64,000 nt of DNA, taken from Bin87 sp963666865. Its GTDB lineage: Bacteria > Chloroflexota > Dehalococcoidia > Lucifugimonadales > UBA3495. Each line of letters opens with the position of its first letter. The first letter of the stretch is position 1. Below are positions 59,165-64,000 of this stretch, piece after piece. A model generated the notes under the pieces. The model made no database searches, was not told the origin of the DNA, and was given only the letters and a program-made list of their open reading frames with translations. The position numbers were made by a program, and so were the translations under genes. The stretch is taken from assembly GCA_963666865.1 (NCBI GenBank), contig OY763072.1, positions 1,178,001 through 1,242,000 on the forward strand, read 5' to 3'.

Positions 59165-60156
59165 ATGGTGAATTTGGGAGCGATTGAGCGGGTTGACCTG
59201 CGGGAAGTTTGGCCCAATGAGGCGCAGGATTTCACGCCGTGGCTGGCGGAGAACCTGGCCAAGCTGGGCGGGCGCTGGGGCTGGATTTGGTGTTGCGGGG
59301 GGAAGAACAGCCCGTGGGCCCATTTTTCCTGGACGTGCTGGCCTACGACCGGGACAGCGACCGACCAGTGATTATCGAGAACCAGCTGGAGGCGACCGAC
59401 CACAACCATCTGGGGCAGCTGTTGACCTACGCCGCCGGGTACGATGCTTATGCGATGGTGTGGCTGGCGCGGGAATTTCGCGACGAACACCGGGCGTCGC
59501 TGGACTGGCTGAACCAACGCACCGGCGAGGATACGGCCTTTTTCGGGGTGGTGGTTGGGGCGTGGAAGATCGACGAGTCTCGACCCGCTCCGCATTTCCG
59601 AGTTGTTGCCATGCCCAGCGGTTGGTACAAACGGATCTCTGCGGCAGAGCGCCGGGCACTCGCACGGGCCAAGTCAGAAGAAGAACGGCTATACGAAGCG
59701 TATTGGCGCGCCCTCGGCGAAATGATGAAAGAACATGACTACGTCATCGGCGGAGATGACACAACGGACTCTTGGATATGGTTTGAATCAGAGTTCGAAG
59801 GGGTAAGTTGGAACGTCAGTTTTCAAGACGGGAGTCTTGGCTTCGTGGAGTTGTACATTTGCTCGGACGACACGACACACGAATGGGCCGATCAAGTGTT
59901 CCAGCAGTTGGAGGCTCGCAAGGAGGACATCGAGAGCGAATTGGGATACCAGTTGCGATGGGATGCTTCTTCACTACAGCCGGATTACCGCATTTCGGCT
60001 GAGCGGCCTGGGCGCATTAGCGACGACGAGGAAATGCTGGCCGAACTCCGAGAATGGACGCGCGATCAACTAATCGCGTTCGACGGAGTTTTCGCCCCGA
60101 TCATTCAGGAAATCGTCGACATGGATTCACAGGAGTCTGACGCCGAAGACGAATAG
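59165..60156 (+). pseudogene. DUF4268-type protein with nuclease-like N-domain, frameshifted
   Basis: A good start (AAGGAGGTTAAAG then ATG) leads into IERVDLREVWPNEAQDFTPW. Near 59268-59275 (GGGCGGGCGCTGG) the frame must change to continue with LGLDLVLRGEEQPVGPFFLD. One missing base explains it. After that the frame is open for ~290 codons with an intact-looking core: FFLDVLAYD, IIENQLEATDHNHLGQLLTYAA, and a C-terminal DUF4268-like domain. It could be a recent mutation or a sequencing/assembly error. Confidence 0.7.
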
Positions 60157-60169
60157 GGTAAACGCGCAG

Positions 60170-60259
60170 GCTCTAACCCTGGCCTACGAGGCCGGCCGGA
60201 CCGACGGGCTGCTCATCGTGCCGCCGATGGTGGACTGGGTGCGGAGAGTGGTGGAGTAA
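60170..60259 (+). other. Orphan C-terminal coding fragment
   Basis: Twenty-nine codons and a stop read ALTLAYEAGRTDGLLIVPPM then VDWVRRVVE. This looks like the end of a real protein, but nothing upstream joins to it. I do not recognise the parent. Confidence 0.35.
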
Positions 60260-60309
60260 CGGATGGTACACTGCTTCCCTAGCAATCATTATCGCGCGAG
60301 GCAATCGGT

Positions 60310-60705
60310 ATGGGAACTTTTGACGTGGAACTGCAAATCGGCGCCGCCGACTTTTCAGCCTGGGAGACGGTAAACGCTCTGGTGGATACCGGCGCCACCT
60401 ACTCAATGGCCCCGTCCGGCCTGTTGCGCCGGCTGGGAATTGAGACGGCGCAAATCACGGAGTTTGAACTGGCTGGCGGTGAAATCGTCACCTACGAAAC
60501 GGGGTGGGCCGCATTCGCAGTAATGGATAGGGTTGGCCTGGCGCGCATCATTTTCGGGCCGGACGGGGAATACCTGATGGGAGCAACGGCGCTGGAAGAC
60601 CTGGCGCTTATGGTTGACCCGGTGAACTCCCGTCTGGTGCCAACCCGCAGCCTACTGAAACGGGAGTTTCCCACCAATGGGTCCGAACCCCACGCCGGCA
60701 ACTGA
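60310..60705 (+). CDS. Clan AA retropepsin-like aspartic protease
   Basis: A 131-residue paralogue of 57444. VNALVDTGATYSMAP holds the catalytic Asp, and IIFGPDGEYLMGATALEDLA the late motif; it has ~14 more residues at the C-terminus. The start MGTFDVELQIG matches MGTFTVSLWVG of the paralogue. No strong ribosome-binding site is visible (GCGAGGCAATCGGT). Gene 60795 follows after 89 bases. Confidence 0.78.
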   Translation: MGTFDVELQIGAADFSAWETVNALVDTGATYSMAPSGLLRRLGIETAQITEFELAGGEIVTYETGWAAFAVMDRVGLARIIFGPDGEYLMGATALEDLALMVDPVNSRLVPTRSLLKREFPTNGSEPHAGN

Positions 60706-60794
60706 ATTGGTCAGCGTTGACGCTGTTTGCCGCCGGTGTTAGCATCGGCAACAATGATGAATGGTATCGCCCCGCACGGAATGGAGGGTCAATC

Positions 60795-61910
60795 ATGGAC
60801 TTTGGACTATTCACAACTTGGAACGCCGTTTACGAAGGCGGCAAGGTTCCCTGGGACCCGGATTATCAGGGTGGCAAGCTCCTTGAGGCCGCGGCCTACA
60901 AGATGAACTTCAAGGAAATCGAACTCGTCGAGGACGCGGGGTGGGACTACGTCTGGCTGGGCGGCGGCCACTTCTCCACCCAGGGCAGCATGGATCCCCA
61001 GTCTCTCATGCTGTCGGCCGTCCTGGCCAACCACACCGAGAACATCAGGATCGGCACCTCCATCCACCGCCCGACCCTGCGGCTGCCCGGGGAGACGGTA
61101 TCGGAGCGGGCGCTGCCCCACGAGCGCTACGCATTTGACAACCTCCAGCTGGAGGACCCCTTCCAGGTCGCGGAACAGGTCGCGATAGTGGACCAGGTCA
61201 GCGAAGGCCGGTTCATTTACGGCCCGGGCGCCCGCACTCGCGGTTCCGACCAACGCCGGGAATACTTCTACGAGTACCTGGAACTCCTCAAGCAGCTCTG
61301 GAACGAAGACAGATTCTCCGGGTTTGAAGGCAAGTACTTCAACTATCCCGCCTTCTACGAAGACTACATGAGCATCCCCAAGCCCGTGCAGAAGCCCCTG
61401 CCGATGCTGCTCCCCGTGGACAGCCAGGAGAGCTTCGTCCCCATGGGCGAGCACGGCTATCGCATCGCCATCGGCGCCGGCAGCTCCCCCCACAACCTGC
61501 GCGGTTCCGCCATCCTGAGGCAGGACGTGCAGGATTACCGCAAGGCCTGGTACGACGCCGGTCACGAGGGCGAGCCGAGCACGGTGGTGCGCGTGCCCAC
61601 GCTGGTGGCGGACACCCAGGAGAAGGCGGACCGCCGGGTCGAAGACCTGATGAACCTGGCCCGCATTTACTACGCTGGTCGTCTCGCCATCGGAAGCACC
61701 GACGCGGGCAGCGCCGGCCCCGAGGCCACCCAGGAGGTCAACCTCTTCGGCACGCCGGAAGAGGTGGTCGAGAAGATCCATATGTTCCGGGAGCAGTTCA
61801 CCACCGACGAGATCATGTTCGAGTGCAACTGGACGTCCTCCGTCCCCCGCGAGGTGGTCATGGACACCCTGAAGTGCATCTCTGAGGATGTGATCCCGCA
61901 CTTCAAGTAA
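60795..61910 (+). CDS. LLM class flavin-dependent oxidoreductase
   Basis: A 371-residue luciferase-like TIM-barrel protein using FMN or F420. DFGLFTTWNA, GWDYVWLGGGHFS, IRIGTSIHRPTLRLP, VAIVDQVSEGRFIYGPGA and NLFGTPEEVVEKI follow the family pattern. ATG 60795 is preceded by GGAGGGTCAATC. SAR202-type Chloroflexota carry many such monooxygenases, thought to attack resistant organic matter. It sits among the protease genes without an obvious link. Confidence 0.9.
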   Translation: MDFGLFTTWNAVYEGGKVPWDPDYQGGKLLEAAAYKMNFKEIELVEDAGWDYVWLGGGHFSTQGSMDPQSLMLSAVLANHTENIRIGTSIHRPTLRLPGETVSERALPHERYAFDNLQLEDPFQVAEQVAIVDQVSEGRFIYGPGARTRGSDQRREYFYEYLELLKQLWNEDRFSGFEGKYFNYPAFYEDYMSIPKPVQKPLPMLLPVDSQESFVPMGEHGYRIAIGAGSSPHNLRGSAILRQDVQDYRKAWYDAGHEGEPSTVVRVPTLVADTQEKADRRVEDLMNLARIYYAGRLAIGSTDAGSAGPEATQEVNLFGTPEEVVEKIHMFREQFTTDEIMFECNWTSSVPREVVMDTLKCISEDVIPHFK

Positions 61911-61951
61911 GCGGAAGTCGCCGAGGTTTACGGACAGTCGAGGAGACGTAA

Positions 61952-62311
61952 ATAGGTACGTTTTCAACGATGGTTCGGGTCGGCAACCTAGATGGCGGCG
62001 ACATGATAGAGGTGGAGGCGCTGGTTGACACCGGTGCCTCCTTCGCCATGTTTCCCGCGTCGCTGCTGGACGGGCTGCGCATACCCAGGCGCTCGCAATT
62101 TGACGGCACTCTTGCCGACGGCACCGAGGTTTCCTATTGGAGTGGGTGGGCGTTGGTCGGCATTAACGGAGAAGAGAGCGTTTGCCGAGTAATCTTCGGC
62201 CCGTAGGGAGACGACAGCAGCGTGCTCGGCTCCACGACGTTACAGATGCTGATGTTCAAAGTTGACCCGGTTCGTGAGGTATTGGAACCAACCACAAGGG
62301 TGCGCCTCTGA
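61952..62311 (+). pseudogene. Clan AA retropepsin-like gene with lost start and internal stop
   Basis: A third paralogue of 57444/60310. GAGGAGACGTAA is followed by ATA-GGT-ACG-TTT where the paralogues have ATG-GGC-ACT-TTC, so the start codon seems mutated (an ATG at 61970 could partly replace it). The catalytic VDTGAS is intact. A TAG at 62204-62206 interrupts the frame just after VIFGP. The rest (VLGSTTLQMLMFKVDP) is still in frame up to TGA 62309-62311, giving the paralogue length. Confidence 0.75.
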
Positions 62312-62342
62312 CAAGGCGGGCCGCTTTACGCGCTCTCCGCAA

Positions 62343-62885
62343 TTACTGCTGCTGCTGTTGTTGCTGCTGGACGAAGCGGCGGTACACCTCTTCTTCCGAC
62401 AGCGCCTCCTGGTGGAACCAGTTGTCGTCGATGATCTTGTACACGGCGCTGAGCCGTTCCAGCACCTCGTTGGTGAGAAGCAGGGCGTTCAGCGGCGTGT
62501 CCGGCATCGCCGTATCGTCCTCCAGTGTCAGCACGGCTTCGGACATGGCGCGGATGAGTTCCACCGTGCCCACGTGGGTGGCGTTGCTCCGGGCGGTGGC
62601 GAGGCTGTGGTAGATGGAGGAGGCTTCGTGCTGCTTGAGGAGCATGACGAGGGACTGGCTGGGGTCGTCGATGCTGATGCCGCGAATGGCGGCGGCGGTT
62701 TCCAGGGACTGCTGCAGAGTGAGCATATCGCTGCCGTTTTCCACCGCCATGCGAGCGAAGGTATTTACCACCCGGGCGATGTTGTCCGCCCGTTCCAGCC
62801 ATCGCCCCATCCAGATGAGGTTGTACACCCGGGAATCGGTAAGCCAACGGTCGCTGCGATAAGTGATTGACCTGGGTTCTGTCAT
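62343..62885 (-). CDS. Alpha-E domain protein (DUF403), short, with polyglutamine end
   Basis: A 180-residue alpha-E protein, little more than half the length of the copy at 55212. SRVYNLIWMGRWLERADNIARV is the family start; helices follow up to NWFHQEALSEEEVYRRF. The C-terminus is eight Gln from a CAG/CAA run. The usual second half is missing. It follows the transglutaminase gene on the minus strand; 70 bases with a family B palindrome lie between. Confidence 0.85.
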   Translation of the reverse strand: MTEPRSITYRSDRWLTDSRVYNLIWMGRWLERADNIARVVNTFARMAVENGSDMLTLQQSLETAAAIRGISIDDPSQSLVMLLKQHEASSIYHSLATARSNATHVGTVELIRAMSEAVLTLEDDTAMPDTPLNALLLTNEVLERLSAVYKIIDDNWFHQEALSEEEVYRRFVQQQQQQQQ

Positions 62886-62931
62886 CTTCTGACCATGCTC
62901 CTCTACATGAGCGGGGTTTAAGCGTGTCAGC

Positions 62932-62959
62932 GTAGGGGCGAATAATTATTCGCCCCTAC
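62932..62959. repeat. Family B palindrome at the 3' end of the transglutaminase gene
   Basis: A perfect palindrome with arm GTAGGGGCGAATAA. On the minus strand its first bases give the TAG stop of the transglutaminase gene. Confidence 0.8.
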
Positions 62960-63855
62960 AAGTGTTCCAACAGACTGAAAGCATCTTCCATTGAAACCGT
63001 GTCGCGGTCAAAGAAGACTTCGGCGGCGGCCATATCCAGTTGGCCGGAGCCTTTTGACACAAAGGAGCCGGACACGGGCGGCACTTCGGAGTAGTCGCGG
63101 CCCACGCCGAACTTCAGGTAATCGGTTCCGGTGTTGATGACGAGGCCACGGGTGGGGTCGACGGGCAGCCAGCCCTGCCGGGGGTGCAGGAACTCCAGCC
63201 AGGCGTGGGTCTCGCCCGGCTGCCGGGTGAGCAGGCCGCTGACGTAACGGGACGGGATACTCAGGGCGCGGAGCATGGACAAGCTCAGGTGGGTCATGTC
63301 CTGGCATACGCCGCTCATGGACTCCAGCACGTCCGCCGCCGTGGTGTTCACCGACGTGTGGCCGCGCTGGTAACGCACGTTTTCGTAAATCCACCCCACC
63401 ACATTGCTCACCGTATCCAGCAATGTGGAAGCCCCGCCGGCAGCGACCAGAGCGGTTTCCACGACGGTGGCCGGATCGGCCAGGTGGGACGCCGTGAGGA
63501 ACTCCTGCGCTTCCAGCCCGTATTCAAGGCCGGCCAGTGGGACGTCGCCTACATCCGGCGACCGGTCGCTCAAGCAAACGTGCCCGGCGGCGGCGATGAT
63601 CAGTTCTCGGTGCGGCGCCGAGATGCGAACCCGATGGACGGTGTTGCCCAGGCGGTCGGGATAAACGATCTGGCGGCCCGGCGGGGTTGTGACCACCTCG
63701 CCGGCGCCCGGTTTCTGGTAGGGATCGGAGTATGCCGACAGCCGGAGGAAGTTATCGTTCTGGACCACTACATCGGAGTAAGTATATCTGGCTATGTAGG
63801 CGTAATGCACCGGGACCGTCTCACGTATCAGCGGACTACCCAGCTCGGTTTGCAT
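62956..63855 (-). CDS. Transglutaminase-like cysteine protease family protein
   Basis: A 299-residue protein with an N-terminal beta domain (YTYSDVVVQNDNFLRLSAYSD) and a transglutaminase core. The catalytic triad is Cys in MSGVCQDMTHL, His in GETHAWLEF and Asp in LPVDPTRG. This family accompanies permuted ATP-grasp and alpha-E genes and may be a peptidase or amide transferase on their product. Its ATG lies inside the 3' end of the upstream ligase gene, which overlaps by 28 bases. Confidence 0.92.
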   Translation of the reverse strand: MQTELGSPLIRETVPVHYAYIARYTYSDVVVQNDNFLRLSAYSDPYQKPGAGEVVTTPPGRQIVYPDRLGNTVHRVRISAPHRELIIAAAGHVCLSDRSPDVGDVPLAGLEYGLEAQEFLTASHLADPATVVETALVAAGGASTLLDTVSNVVGWIYENVRYQRGHTSVNTTAADVLESMSGVCQDMTHLSLSMLRALSIPSRYVSGLLTRQPGETHAWLEFLHPRQGWLPVDPTRGLVINTGTDYLKFGVGRDYSEVPPVSGSFVSKGSGQLDMAAAEVFFDRDTVSMEDAFSLLEHL

Positions 63856-64000
63856 GACCCTCCTGACGAGTTGTTGGTGACCCGGCTGTTGGCCTCCGAC
63901 ACGCGGGTCAGTCCGCCGGGGAATACGGTGACCTCTCCCCGACCGTTCTGCACGGCGAACACGCGCAGGTCAACGTAGCGCTCCTCAAATTCGCCACCGG
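63828..64000 (-). CDS. Circularly permuted ATP-grasp protein, C-terminal end
   Basis: Only the last ~57 codons are in the window. ERYVDLRVFAVQNG and VTVFPGGLTRVS, then NNSSGGSCKPSW, align with HVDLRPFVLHG, IVPGAFCRVA and NSSQGGGGKDVW of the gene at 53746. It reads toward the transglutaminase gene, overlaps its start and stops at TGA 63830-63828. This makes a second ligase cluster facing the first. Confidence 0.75.
   Translation of the reverse strand, partial: GGEFEERYVDLRVFAVQNGRGEVTVFPGGLTRVSEANSRVTNNSSGGSCKPSWVVR

Noticed and set aside
1..64000. tRNA or rRNA genes
   Set aside because: No GGTTCGAATC-type T-loop within a cloverleaf and no rRNA-like conserved stretch was seen; the GGTTCGACAGGCTCA repeats resemble a T-arm only by chance and lack the rest of a cloverleaf.

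Overview
This window looks like one contiguous chromosomal stretch of a GC-rich uncultured bacterium, most probably a Chloroflexota member of the Dehalococcoidia/SAR202 kind. That placement is inferred from several things together: an unbroken ribosomal-protein superoperon without tuf, a lipoprotein with the Pro/Thr-rich 'TNTPVPP' linker common in Chloroflexota, and one member each of families expanded in SAR202 (enolase-superfamily racemase, luciferase-like monooxygenase, CaiB-type CoA transferase, xanthine-dehydrogenase large subunit). It is not proof of taxonomy.

Layout. 1-2.6 kb: the end of an ABC transporter ATPase, a short-chain dehydrogenase and a repeat-rich gap. 2.6-7.5 kb: a defence-like island with an MmeI-type single-chain restriction-modification gene, small orphan genes, a retropepsin-like protease pair, and two leftover copies of the restriction gene's 3' end. 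7.5-29.7 kb: rpsL-rpsG-fusA-rpsJ ... rplQ-truA-rplM-rpsI, all on the + strand, including secY, adk, map, infA, rpmJ and rpoA. 30-34 kb (minus strand): CcdA-like protein, a HEPN/MNT pair with altered active sites, two RDD membrane proteins and a phosphohexomutase. 34.2-41.1 kb (minus strand): a methionine/SAM-cycle block (mtnA, arylsulfotransferase-like gene, mtnP, rhodanese, ahcY, metK), headed by a clear SAM-I riboswitch with its own promoter and intrinsic terminator. 41.2-48.4 kb: YceI lipoprotein, M24 peptidase, degenerate SDR, CaiB-type CoA transferase, and an orphan molybdenum hydroxylase subunit. 48.4-52.4 kb: small accessory genes, including a pair of PD-(D/E)XK/DUF4268-like proteins and hicA with a doubled hicB. 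52.4-64 kb: L-2-hydroxyglutarate oxidase, then two inward-facing clusters of circularly permuted ATP-grasp ligase, alpha-E protein and transglutaminase. Between them lie a mandelate-racemase-like enzyme, a flavin monooxygenase and an array of clan AA (retropepsin-like) protease genes in various states of decay.

Short interspersed palindromic repeats are unusually dense. At least four families occur: (A) a hairpin TTCCGGCTTTCGCCGGAA with a trailing TGACG; (B) a 28-bp palindrome with arm GTAGGGGCGAATAA; (C) elements of about 91-120 bp bounded by GTCAGAATCAGGATT arms; (D) TTCGACAGGCTCACCATGAG units. They sit between ribosomal genes, supply stop codons to three genes, and lie in frame inside two large coding regions.

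The most notable items are the SAM-I riboswitch in front of the whole SAM-recycling block, the HEPN/MNT pair that has lost both the nucleotidyltransferase residues and the target tyrosine, the retropepsin array enclosed by peptide-ligase clusters, and the in-frame repeat insertions. All calls were made by eye from sequence; no database search was run.
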